From NCBI GenBank assembly GCA_037446075.1, contig JBBIJH010000083.1, positions 1 through 10,861 on the forward strand: DNA of 10,861 nucleotides, given 5' to 3'. Shown here piece after piece: positions 1 to 6,840 of this stretch. Under the pieces are notes generated by a model. The model searched no databases. It worked only from the letters and a program-made list of their open reading frames with translations, and was not told where the DNA came from. This stretch comes from JBBIJH01 sp037446075. GTDB lineage: Bacteria > Bacteroidota > Ignavibacteria > UBA10030 > JAHEZR01. Position 1 is the stretch's first letter, and each line of letters opens with the position of its first letter. Position numbers and translations under genes: made by a program.

Positions 1-1
1 G

Positions 2-436
2 CTTGGTCTAATCATATTCGCCATCATCTTATTCATCGCAGAACTGAAAGTCCAGAGTCATGGATTACTCGGCATCGGCGGCGTCATCTCACTAATTCTC
101 GGCTCCGTGATGCTGATCGAGACCGAACCCTCGTACGAGTTTGTTCGGCTGTCCCTTAGCGTCGTAATTCCCACGGTCATGTTGACCGCTGGGTTCTTCT
201 TGTTCGCGATTGGGATGGGAATACGTGCCCAACGTCGCAAACCCACCACTGGCAGAGAAGGACTTGTGGGTGAAATCGGGGTCGCTCTTGACAATTTGAA
301 TCCTACGGGCCAAGTGAGAATCCACGGTGAAATCTGGAACGCAGAGGCCGAGGGAGGGGAGATCCCCAGTGGATCACAGGTGAAGGTGCTAAAGGTTGAG
401 CACCTCAAGATGAAAGTTGTAAAACTGGAGACCTAG
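2..436 (+). CDS. NfeD family membrane protein, C-terminal part (5' end outside window)
   Basis: The reading frame is open from the first bases and ends in TAG, so only the C-terminal ~144 residues are visible. They show a hydrophobic segment, then the NfeD signature around SHGLLGIGG, two further hydrophobic helices (one includes VIPTVMLTAGFFLFAIGMG), and a soluble C-terminal domain (from about GREGLVGEIG to the end) with the glycine/valine pattern of the NfeD OB-fold. NfeD proteins partner SPFH/stomatin proteins; long forms carry an N-terminal ClpP-like serine protease that can cleave the stomatin C-terminus. Whether this copy is the long protease form or a short one cannot be told, because that part lies upstream. 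The slipin gene starts 23 bases downstream on the same strand, so the two are very probably one operon. The family call is firm; the subtype is open. Confidence 0.88.
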   Translation, partial: LGLIIFAIILFIAELKVQSHGLLGIGGVISLILGSVMLIETEPSYEFVRLSLSVVIPTVMLTAGFFLFAIGMGIRAQRRKPTTGREGLVGEIGVALDNLNPTGQVRIHGEIWNAEAEGGEIPSGSQVKVLKVEHLKMKVVKLET

Positions 437-444
437 AAGCTCAG

Positions 445-451
445 AAAGGAG
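445..451 (+). promoter_or_regulatory. Ribosome binding site of the slipin gene
   Basis: AAAGGAG lies 8 bases before the ATG at 460. It is a near-consensus Shine-Dalgarno site and fixes that start. It sits in the short NfeD-slipin spacer, which supports independent initiation on a shared transcript. Confidence 0.75.
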
Positions 452-459
452 TGTAAGAG

Positions 460-1227
460 ATGGAGTCGACATTTGCAGTATTCTTTGTCGTGGTCGTCTT
501 TGGCATCATCATTCTTGCCAATGCGATCCGAATTCTCCGCGAGTACGAGCGAGGGGTCATTTTCAGACTTGGCCGGCTTCTCGGGGCGAAAGGTCCGGGG
601 CTTATACTCCTGATCCCGATTGTTGATCGAATGGTCAAGGTGAGCCTCAGGACGGTCGTGATGGACGTTCCTCCGCAGGATGTGATCACCCGGGACAACG
701 TTTCAATCAAAGTCAACGCTGTGATCTATTTTCGTGTGATTGATCCGGAGAAGGCGATCGTCCAGGTGGAAAATTACCTTTTCGCGACTTCCCAATTATC
801 GCAGACAACGTTGCGAAGCGTATTGGGCCAGTCCGAGTTGGATGAGCTTCTCGCGGAGCGGGAGAAAATTAATCGCGAGCTCCAAAAGATCATCGACCAT
901 CAAGCGGAACCCTGGGGAATCAAGGTTTCGACCGTCGAAGTGAAACACGTCGACTTGCCTGTGGAGATGCAGCGGGCAATGGCGAAGCAAGCAGAAGCCG
1001 AGCGCGAGCGCCGGGCAAAAGTCATTCACGCTGAGGGCGAGTTCCAAGCGTCTCAGCGGTTGGCGGACGCAGCGACCGTGATCCAGTCGCATCCGATGGC
1101 ACTGCAACTTCGGTTTCTGCAGACGTTGACGGAGGTTGCATCGGAGAAAAACTCAACGACGATCTTCCCGATCCCCATTGATCTGATCGAACCGTTCCTG
1201 AATCGAGCGCGGCAGAATAAAACGTGA
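460..1227 (+). CDS. Slipin / stomatin-like SPFH (band 7) membrane protein
   Basis: This is a 255-residue protein with one N-terminal hydrophobic helix (about residues 4-22), the usual monotopic anchor of slipins. It continues with REYERGVIFRLGRL and GPGLILLIPIVDRM, the start of the band 7 domain, then VPPQDVITRDNVSIKVNAVIYF, a hallmark of prokaryotic slipins. An alanine/glutamate-rich coiled-coil stretch (about residues 165-205, with AMAKQAEAERERRAK) follows, and a short C-terminal tail ends in a proline/isoleucine-rich segment (IFPIPIDLIEPFL). Slipins oligomerise into ring or cage-like assemblies at the cytoplasmic membrane and are thought to organise membrane microdomains. NfeD is their standard gene neighbour and is present here immediately upstream. 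The length is normal for the family and no damage is visible. The physiological role in this organism cannot be read from sequence. Confidence 0.93.
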   Translation: MESTFAVFFVVVVFGIIILANAIRILREYERGVIFRLGRLLGAKGPGLILLIPIVDRMVKVSLRTVVMDVPPQDVITRDNVSIKVNAVIYFRVIDPEKAIVQVENYLFATSQLSQTTLRSVLGQSELDELLAEREKINRELQKIIDHQAEPWGIKVSTVEVKHVDLPVEMQRAMAKQAEAERERRAKVIHAEGEFQASQRLADAATVIQSHPMALQLRFLQTLTEVASEKNSTTIFPIPIDLIEPFLNRARQNKT

Positions 1228-1235
1228 AGGCGGAC

Positions 1236-1272
1236 CCGCCTGCCGTCCGACTACTGGGTTGACGGCAGGTGG
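1236..1272 (+). promoter_or_regulatory. Strong hairpin in the slipin-polB spacer
   Basis: CCGCCTGCCGTC (1236-1247) pairs with GACGGCAGGTGG (1261-1272) over 12 positions with one G-U pair, around a 13-base loop. Only three T residues follow, so it is not a convincing intrinsic terminator. It covers the TTG at 1259 and the only purine-rich AGGTGG upstream of the ATG at 1286. It could therefore damp translation of the polymerase or act as an mRNA processing or stability element. The pairing is seen directly; the role is inference. Confidence 0.5.
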
Positions 1273-1285
1273 TTTCGATGAAGGA

Positions 1286-3637
1286 ATGAATCCGCTTCTG
1301 TACGGACATAACAGTGACACAAACCTCATTGCCGTCCAGCAAGTGGGCGAGAACCGTATGCGCCTGTATTCTCGCCGGGAGGGAAAAGTATCCTCCGAAG
1401 ATGTAGAGTTCTTTCCCTTCTTCTATCTCACCGACCAGAGTTACCTCCAGGGGTTTTCGAAGAAACATTGGGTGAAGGAGCTTCTCGGCTCAAACCCCTA
1501 CCGGTACCTGTGTGCGTTCACCCGATGGTCTGACATGTGGGAGGCGGTGAACTATGCGATTCAAAACTATAACCAATCGCATGAACCAAAGGTGGAGAGC
1601 TATGCCAACGCTGAGTTTCTCCTCATTCGAGCTGACCCTGCGACTCAGTACTTGATGCAAACAGGCCGCACCCTCTTCAAAGGAATGGAATTCGAGGACC
1701 TCTACCGCATGCAGCTGGACATTGAAACGTATAGCCGTCATCGTTTCAGTCAAGCAGCAAGACCGGAAGACCGTATCATTGTCATTGCTCTCTCGGATTC
1801 AACAGGCTGGGAATACGTAATCGATGGGAGGAAGAAAGACGAAGTTGAGATGCTAAGCGAACTTGTTTCACTGATTGCAGAGAAGGATCCGGATGTCATC
1901 GAAGGTCACAACCTCTTTAATTTTGACCTCCCCTACATCCAGAAGAGGGCTCAGCTAGCCGGTGTAAATCTGGCGATTGGCCGAGATGGCACCTCCCTTC
2001 GTGGGCCGTCAGGATTTCCGGTGAGGGGTCAGGAGCTTGGGACGTATGAAGTGAACGGACGCCATCTTATCGACACTCTGTTTCTCGTGCAATCATACGA
2101 CATCTCGAAACGAGACATGGAGAGCTATGGACTCAAGTATGTTGCTCGATACTTTGGGCTGTCCTCCTCCGATCGTATCTACATTGCCGGAGACAAAATC
2201 TCCTGGTATTGGGATCATGAGCCGGAACTTCTCATCCAGTATGCCCTCGACGATGTAAGGGAGACCCGTTTACTCAGTCAGCACCTGTCTCCGATGTTCT
2301 TCTATGTGACCCAGATGGTGCCGATGAACTATGGAACGGCTGCTCGGCTTGGCACGGCCGCGAAGATAGAGGCCTTGCTCCTGCGTGAATACCTTCGACA
2401 AAGGCATTCCGTACCGAAACCAATGCGTGGTTCCCAGACGACTGGTGGTTACACGGATCTGTTCTACACGGGCGTGCTTGGCCCTGTCATACACGTCGAC
2501 GTCGAATCGCTTTATCCCTCCATTATGCTGAAGGAAGACATCTCCCCCAGGAGCGATTCACTGAGGGTCTTCACTTCCATCCTTCGTGACTTGACGAAGA
2601 TGCGTTTAGATACAAAGAGGAAGATGCAGCGGACAAGAAACCCCGAGGATCGCTCGAAGCTGGACGCAGTGCAGTCGAGTCTCAAGATCCTCATCAATTC
2701 ATTTTACGGATACCTGGGTTTTAGCCGGGGGCTTTTCAACGACTTTGAGCAAGCCGACCGAGTAACGAAAGCGGGCCAGGAGCTACTTCGTCAAATCATT
2801 CGTGAGATTTCAGATCGAGGAGGGAAAGTGATCGAAGTAGATACCGACGGCGTCTACTTCGTTCCACCTGCCGACGTTCGAGGCGAAAAAGCAGAGACCG
2901 AATTCGTGGAGGAGCTTTCTGCGGCCATGCCGAAAGGGATCAACCTCGTGCTCGGCGGCCGGTACGAGAAGATGTTGAGCTACAAGAAAAAGAATTATGC
3001 CCTGCTGGGATATGATAAGAGAGTGGAGATCAAGGGCTCCGCACTTGTATCCAGGTCGATGGAGAAGTTTGCGAGGGAGTACCTCCGGGAGGGCATCAAC
3101 TGCCTATTGCATGACAGGTTTGAAGCGCTTCACCGGCTGTACGCGAACTTCCGGCGTTCGTTTCTGGAGCGTCGTCTTGATGTCCGGGACTTTGCTAGGA
3201 CGGAGACGTTGAGAGATTCACTCGAAGAATACACGCGTGAGGTGGAGGCAGGAAAGCGAAACCGGACGGCTGCTTATGAACTCGCGCTCCGCAGCAGAAG
3301 GTCATTCCGCCCCGGGGATAAGATCACCTACTATTTCACGGGTACTGATCCGAACATCAAGGGGTTCGAGAGCTGCAGGCTCGCGGAAGAGTGGATCCCC
3401 AACGCGCCGGATGAGAACATTGCGTATTATCTGAAGCGGCTGGATGAGTACACAAAGAAGTTTGAGGTCTTTTTCAGGCCGCAAGACTTCAAGAAGATTT
3501 TCACGGCGGATGAGCTTTTCACATTCTCGCCGGAGAACATTCAGATGCTTACCGAAGAAGTGAAGAAGACAGAGGAGGAAGCTCCGGAAGAAGAGGTTGT
3601 CGTCGAGCCAAGAATCTGGCTGGCAGAGGAATCATAG
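1286..3637 (+). CDS. Family B DNA polymerase with 3'-5' proofreading exonuclease
   Basis: This is a complete replicative-fold family B polymerase, 783 residues from the ATG at 1286. The exonuclease motifs are intact: Exo I DIE (about residue 145), Exo II HNLFNFD (about 208), Exo III YALDD. The polymerase motifs are also intact: motif A DVESLYPSI (405), motif B KILINSFYG (467), motif C DTDG (519), followed by the thumb-side YKKKNYALL and KGSALVSRS segments. The DTDG form of motif C is the one seen in archaeal PolB such as the Pyrococcus enzyme. Only about 62 residues separate motifs A and B, so the palm/fingers insertion is compact. A glutamate-rich tail (about the last 30 residues) ends the protein. 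A TTG at 1259 would add nine residues but lies inside a hairpin, so ATG is preferred although its ribosome site is weak. The likely role is DNA repair or translesion synthesis alongside Pol III; this is inferred. Confidence 0.92.
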   Translation: MNPLLYGHNSDTNLIAVQQVGENRMRLYSRREGKVSSEDVEFFPFFYLTDQSYLQGFSKKHWVKELLGSNPYRYLCAFTRWSDMWEAVNYAIQNYNQSHEPKVESYANAEFLLIRADPATQYLMQTGRTLFKGMEFEDLYRMQLDIETYSRHRFSQAARPEDRIIVIALSDSTGWEYVIDGRKKDEVEMLSELVSLIAEKDPDVIEGHNLFNFDLPYIQKRAQLAGVNLAIGRDGTSLRGPSGFPVRGQELGTYEVNGRHLIDTLFLVQSYDISKRDMESYGLKYVARYFGLSSSDRIYIAGDKISWYWDHEPELLIQYALDDVRETRLLSQHLSPMFFYVTQMVPMNYGTAARLGTAAKIEALLLREYLRQRHSVPKPMRGSQTTGGYTDLFYTGVLGPVIHVDVESLYPSIMLKEDISPRSDSLRVFTSILRDLTKMRLDTKRKMQRTRNPEDRSKLDAVQSSLKILINSFYGYLGFSRGLFNDFEQADRVTKAGQELLRQIIREISDRGGKVIEVDTDGVYFVPPADVRGEKAETEFVEELSAAMPKGINLVLGGRYEKMLSYKKKNYALLGYDKRVEIKGSALVSRSMEKFAREYLREGINCLLHDRFEALHRLYANFRRSFLERRLDVRDFARTETLRDSLEEYTREVEAGKRNRTAAYELALRSRRSFRPGDKITYYFTGTDPNIKGFESCRLAEEWIPNAPDENIAYYLKRLDEYTKKFEVFFRPQDFKKIFTADELFTFSPENIQMLTEEVKKTEEEAPEEEVVVEPRIWLAEES

Positions 3638-3649
3638 TGGAAGGATCGA

Positions 3650-4789
3650 TTACGAAGGGAGTTGAAACGGTTCCTTTGTCTTGTCCACCTCGCCTAGCTT
3701 CTCACCGAATCGTTCAAGGCGCTTTTCGGCTGCTTCGTAGTTTGCCCTCACGTTGGTGAGGTGTTTGCCAATCAGCTCGAAGTTCTCCCTGAATTTCTCA
3801 AGCTCCCCTCGGAGTCGCGTGAGGTTGGCAAGAATTTCTTGCGCGCTTTTCTCTACCTCCATTCCCTTCAGCCCGAGAACGATCGCCTGAAGATAGGCAT
3901 AGAATGAATTCGGTGAGACCGGGATAACCCTGCGAGAAAGTGCATAGGCGGAAATACTCTTTTCTTCTCCGAACTCCTCGTCTTTGATAATCGTCTCGTA
4001 GTACACATTTTCAGCAGGAATGTACATCAACGCGAAATCAAAGGTTCCTTCATCAGGCAAGATGTACTTCTCGGCGATCGTGTCTACGTGCTTCTTCACA
4101 TCAGTTACAAATTGCCGCCTGGACACTTTCTTTGCCTCGTCCCCGACCGCATTAAGGTAGCGGCGAAAACTTTCCAGAGGAAATTTTGAATCCACGCATA
4201 CCAGTTTGTTGAGGTGAAGTCGTATTGTCGCGTCAACGTTTGTCGCTTTCTTGACGTGTTGCTGAAGCGTGTAATACTGCGAGGGCAACATCTGCGCCAG
4301 AAGGTCCCCGAGAAAAAGTTCACCCAGAACACCTCGTAGTTTTGGAGCCTGTAAGATCGATTGCAGAGAGGAGATATCCTTCCCCACCTCATAAATCTTC
4401 TTATTGCTCTCCTCAAGCTCACCCAGCTTCTTTGCGACATCGATGACTGTGTTCTTCGTTTCCGCCAAGCCGCCCGTAAGGCTCGCGTTGACCCTTCCTA
4501 ATTGTTCGTTGATCGTCCGAATGTTTTCGTTCAGAAGTTTTGAGGTTTCTGTCAGCGTCACGCCGACATTGTTCCGAATTCTTTCCAGCTCATCGTTCAT
4601 CGACTTCGTATTGCTGGCGAGAGTCTGCATCATTTGGTTCTGAAGCTCGAAGACCTGCCGCTGGAGCATGTTCAGCATGTTCGTTGAATCTTCCCTGCTC
4701 GCCAGCCGCTTCTGCAGAAAGAAAAACAGTACCCCGCTAAAGGCTAAGAGTACGATGATGAGAATGATCAGCAGAATGCTATTGTCCAT
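3650..4789 (-). CDS. rmuC: RmuC-family DNA recombination protein
   Basis: The protein has 379 residues. An N-terminal transmembrane helix (about residues 4-26) is followed by a long coiled coil (about 35-135, rich in Q, N, E and L heptads). The RmuC domain comes next, with VLGELFLGDLLAQMLP, the central DAT...VCVDSKFPLESF segment (D200, S201, K202), HVDTIAEKYILPDEGTFDFALMYIPAENVYYE, and SPNSFYAYLQAIVLGL. The D...DSK arrangement resembles a PD-(D/E)XK nuclease core, the proposed fold of this family. E. coli RmuC limits inversion at short inverted repeats; its biochemical activity is poorly defined. At 379 residues it is shorter than the E. coli protein, mainly in the coiled coil and C-terminus. 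It converges tail-to-tail with the polymerase gene, leaving 12 bases. No clear Shine-Dalgarno precedes the ATG at 4789. The family call is secure. Confidence 0.93.
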   Translation of the reverse strand: MDNSILLIILIIVLLAFSGVLFFFLQKRLASREDSTNMLNMLQRQVFELQNQMMQTLASNTKSMNDELERIRNNVGVTLTETSKLLNENIRTINEQLGRVNASLTGGLAETKNTVIDVAKKLGELEESNKKIYEVGKDISSLQSILQAPKLRGVLGELFLGDLLAQMLPSQYYTLQQHVKKATNVDATIRLHLNKLVCVDSKFPLESFRRYLNAVGDEAKKVSRRQFVTDVKKHVDTIAEKYILPDEGTFDFALMYIPAENVYYETIIKDEEFGEEKSISAYALSRRVIPVSPNSFYAYLQAIVLGLKGMEVEKSAQEILANLTRLRGELEKFRENFELIGKHLTNVRANYEAAEKRLERFGEKLGEVDKTKEPFQLPS

Positions 4790-4826
4790 CGCGAGCCACT
4801 AGGGTCAAGGTTTAACATTACCCCAG

Positions 4827-4889
4827 TCATCGTGGTACATACTTTTCCTCCGCTGCCCGCCAGACCGGGTGGAGGCCTGACCTCACCAT
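4827..4889 (-). CDS. Possible 20-residue leader ORF upstream of rmuC
   Basis: An ATG at 4889 is preceded at a 6-base spacing by AGGAG, the best ribosome binding site in this stretch. It opens a 20-codon frame (MVRSGLHPVWRAAEEKYVPR) that stops 37 bases before the rmuC start. No homology is recognised and the composition gives no coding signal. It may be a leader peptide, a remnant, or chance. Confidence 0.2.
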   Translation of the reverse strand: MVRSGLHPVWRAAEEKYVPR

Positions 4890-4949
4890 ACAACACTCCT
4901 TTTCGGACCCTACCCTCTTTACCTTTCAAGACGGTGGAAAAATCTCATA

Positions 4950-5041
4950 TGTCATTCCGAAGGGGGTGAGGAATCTCCCTCTTCACACATGCAAAAAAGC
5001 ATTCCTCCTCTCCCGACGAAGTCGGGATCGTCGCAATCATA
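4950..5041. repeat. Nested palindromic intergenic repeat (REP/MITE-like)
   Basis: This 92-base element has imperfect inverted ends: TGTCATTCCGA (4950-4960) against TCGCAATCATA (5031-5041), 8 of 11 positions complementary. Inside are ATTCC/GGAAT (4954-4958, 4970-4974), GAGGAAT/ATTCCTC (4968-4974, 5001-5007), ATGC-A6-GCAT (4989-5002) and TCCCGAC-GAA-GTCGGGA (5011-5027). TGTCATTCCGA...GAGGAATCT resembles a dispersed extragenic repeat found in many bacterial genomes; that comparison is from memory. It fills most of the gene-free stretch 4790-5125. The rest of that stretch holds only the possible leader ORF and no other gene I can support. Confidence 0.6.
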
Positions 5042-5125
5042 CTTCTGACACGACCTCGTTTCCCGCTGAAAGAAGCAAACGTCCTCCTGGCGATGGGAGA
5101 GGGAAGTCTTCACATTCTCTCAGCC

Positions 5126-5527
5126 TCAGCTTCGGTGCTGTTCCACCCACTTTTTCAGGTACTCAACGATCTCCGTCGTGAGCGTCCCGGGAGTGAAGAG
5201 TTCGCCGACGCCCATCGACTTCAGCTTCTCGATATCTTTCTCAGGGATAATTCCTCCGCCGAAGAGGAGGACGTCCTGAAGATTCTTCTCCCTCATTAGT
5301 TCCAGGATTCGCGGGAAGATTGTCATATGCGCACCACTTAGAATACTGACGCCTATAGCGTCCACATCTTCCTGGAGTGCTGCCTCGACGATCATCTCGG
5401 GAGTCTTGCGCAATCCAGTGTAGATTACTTCCATCCCCGCGTCGCGAAGTGCCGCAGCCACAACTTTCGCTCCTCGATCATGTCCGTCAAGACCCGCCTT
5501 GGCGATGAGCACTCTTATCTTTTTCAT
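5126..5527 (-). CDS. Stand-alone B12-binding protein (methylmalonyl-CoA mutase C-terminal domain type)
   Basis: This 133-residue protein consists solely of a cobalamin-binding Rossmann-like domain. The signature DGHDRG (D14, H16, G19) supplies the histidine that becomes the lower cobalt ligand. S61-x-L63 and the GGG at 90-92 complete the D-x-H-x-x-G / S-x-L / G-G pattern. The sequence (KAGLDGHDRGAKVVAAALRDAGMEVIYTGL) is that of the small or C-terminal part of methylmalonyl-CoA or isobutyryl-CoA mutases. The catalytic TIM-barrel subunit is not in the window, so it must be encoded elsewhere if this is a two-subunit mutase. Its first 41 bases overlap the end of the maf gene; AAGG lies 8 bases before the ATG. 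Coupled translation with maf is likely. The domain call is very firm; the exact substrate is not. Confidence 0.93.
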   Translation of the reverse strand: MKKIRVLIAKAGLDGHDRGAKVVAAALRDAGMEVIYTGLRKTPEMIVEAALQEDVDAIGVSILSGAHMTIFPRILELMREKNLQDVLLFGGGIIPEKDIEKLKSMGVGELFTPGTLTTEIVEYLKKWVEQHRS

Positions 5528-6125
5528 CGTTCAGACCTTGACTGAATTTTCTCCACGTTAGATAGAACTTGGTCAGAGGAAAACCCATCACATTATAATA
5601 ACATCCGTCGATGCGCTCGACGAACACCGCTCCAAAATCATCCTGAATGCCATATGCGCCTGCCTTGTCAAAGCATGAACCCGACTTGACGTATACGTCG
5701 ATCTCGTTGGATTCCAGCTCGCGGAATTTCACTCGCGTGACCTCGTACTCAGAAACAAATCGCCGCGTCGGTGCGTGGAGAATCGTGAAGCCAGTGTAGA
5801 CCAGGTGCTCTCTTCCACTCAATTCACTCAGCATTCCCCTCGCCTCTGCAGCATCACGTGGTTTTCCAAGATGCTTCCCATCCAAGACCACGAGGGTATC
5901 CGCGGCGACAATGACTGCATCCGGGGTTCTTTTGGCGACCTCTAACGCTTTCTTCTGCGAAAGATTCAAGACTCGCTGTACCGGAGACCTGTAGCCGACT
6001 GTGTTTTCATCGATGGCACTGGGCATCACCTCCGGCTCAATACCGATCTGCCGAAGTAACGCTATCCGCCGGGGAGAGCCAGATGCAAGAATGATTCTTC
6101 TGCTGCCTTTCCGGTGTTTCTCCAT
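5487..6125 (-). CDS. maf: Maf-family nucleoside triphosphate pyrophosphatase (dTTP/UTP type)
   Basis: This 212-residue protein hydrolyses non-canonical or pyrimidine nucleoside triphosphates to the monophosphate and pyrophosphate in the cytoplasm. Visible motifs are ILASGSPRRIALL near the N-terminus, the catalytic-region AADTLVVLDGKHLGKP, LSGREHLVYTGF and KAGAYGIQDDFGAVFVERIDGCYYNVMGFPL. The S-x-SPRR form is typical of the YhdE/dTTP-UTP branch rather than the YceF branch. The frame stays open to an ATG at 6188, but that would translate through the intrinsic terminator at 6145-6183. The ATG at 6125, directly before EKHRKGSRRIILASGSPRR, gives the normal family length and is chosen. The ribosome site is weak. 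The last 41 bases overlap the B12-binding gene, suggesting a two-gene unit. Maf proteins have also been linked to septum inhibition in Bacillus. Confidence 0.93.
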   Translation of the reverse strand: MEKHRKGSRRIILASGSPRRIALLRQIGIEPEVMPSAIDENTVGYRSPVQRVLNLSQKKALEVAKRTPDAVIVAADTLVVLDGKHLGKPRDAAEARGMLSELSGREHLVYTGFTILHAPTRRFVSEYEVTRVKFRELESNEIDVYVKSGSCFDKAGAYGIQDDFGAVFVERIDGCYYNVMGFPLTKFYLTWRKFSQGLNDEKDKSAHRQGGS

Positions 6126-6144
6126 CGATTTGAAAACAGACGGC

Positions 6145-6183
6145 AAAAAAAAGCGACATCCCGCTGGATCAGGATATCGCTTT
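6145..6183 (-). terminator. Intrinsic terminator after the secreted-protein gene
   Basis: Read on the minus strand, AGCGATATCCT (6181-6171) and GGGATGTCGCT (6162-6152) form an 11-pair stem with two or three G-U pairs and an 8-base loop. Eight T residues follow directly. It lies 54 bases past the stop of the secreted-protein gene and ends 20 bases before the maf start. This shows the two genes are separate units and argues against the longer maf start. Confidence 0.85.
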
Positions 6184-6236
6184 CCCATAAAACTCTTATG
6201 AAATCTTGAGCCGGACTACAAAGGCAATGCCCTCTC

Positions 6237-6638
6237 TCATCGGAACATTGCTTTGATACTGCCCCACGTTCTCTTCACGCCGGAAACGCTATGGAGCACC
6301 GTTAACTCTTGAGAGTACGCCGTACCATCGCTGCTGACGATGGCCAGGCGATACTTGTAGAGAGAGTCATTGATCTTGTAAGCGGAGCGGTCGATAAACT
6401 TGTAAGTGGAGTTCGAACCGGTGGGGCTTACTTCTCCGATTTTCACATACTCCCCGTTCAGCCCCGCCATCCTCTGGATCTCAAAACGAACGACATCTCT
6501 CTCCTCACCAGTCGTCCACTCCAATTCGACGTCTCCGTTTGTGCTCTTCGCCTTGAACTCACGCAGAACGGCGCCGGCGAGGGCGTAGCCTACCCACAGA
6601 AGCAGAACAGCAAGTAGGAGTGTAAGCTGTCTAAACAT
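6237..6638 (-). CDS. Small secreted protein with a fibronectin-III-like domain
   Basis: This 133-residue protein has a signal peptide (MFRQLTLLLAVLLLWVGYALA, likely cut after ALA at about residue 21). A single beta-sandwich-like domain follows: LREFKAKSTNGDVELEWTTGEERDVVRFEIQR, GEYVKIGEVSPTGSNSTYKFIDRS, YKYRLAIVSSDGTAYSQELTV. This W...FEI.R...F..IG.V...Y.F.D...YRL..V..DG pattern is that of the FnIII-like modules found just before sorting domains in Bacteroidota and Ignavibacteria surface proteins. Here the module stands alone and ends in a basic tail (GVKRTWGSIKAMFR) with no recognised sorting domain. A TTG at 6683 would lengthen the frame, but it is the -35 box of the promoter, so the ATG at 6638 is used. 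Function is unknown; an extracytoplasmic binding or structural role is a guess. Confidence 0.72.
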   Translation of the reverse strand: MFRQLTLLLAVLLLWVGYALAGAVLREFKAKSTNGDVELEWTTGEERDVVRFEIQRMAGLNGEYVKIGEVSPTGSNSTYKFIDRSAYKINDSLYKYRLAIVSSDGTAYSQELTVLHSVSGVKRTWGSIKAMFR

Positions 6639-6654
6639 GGTCTGCACTGCCGCC

Positions 6655-6683
6655 AATATAAGCCCAGACTTGCAAAAAGTCAA
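6655..6683 (-). promoter_or_regulatory. Sigma-70-type promoter of the secreted-protein gene
   Basis: TTGACT (6683-6678), a 17-base spacer and TATATT (6660-6655) match the -35/-10 consensus at 5 of 6 positions each. Transcription would start near 6648, leaving only about 10 untranslated bases before the ATG at 6638. No Shine-Dalgarno site fits in that leader. Confidence 0.65.
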
Positions 6684-6800
6684 GTTAATTTTAATGATTA
6701 TTGGAATTGTGAAGGGTTAACCGATTCGTCGAAAAAGTCAGCGAACTCGAGAGCAACGAGAAATCGCCCCTCCGCAGGTTAACTGACTGCAACTGGTCAT

Positions 6801-6832
6801 GAAATGAAAAGACCTGCCGGAATCTTCGCAGG
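6801..6832 (-). terminator. Weak candidate terminator after the tRNA genes
   Basis: On the minus strand CCTGC (6832-6828) pairs with GCAGG (6817-6813) around a 10-base loop and is followed by TCTTTTCATTTC. It lies 8 bases after the CCA end of tRNA-Leu. The stem is short, so this is tentative. Confidence 0.35.
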
Positions 6833-6840
6833 GCGTTCGC

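Noticed and set aside
1022..1468. 148-residue minus-strand frame across the slipin-polB junction
   Set aside because: It is antisense to two well-supported genes, with no recognisable domain.
4966..5181. Plus-strand 71-residue open frame in the rmuC/B12 gap
   Set aside because: It runs straight through the palindromic repeat and into the 3' end of the B12-binding gene on the other strand; its composition (R, S, P rich) is that of non-coding frames.
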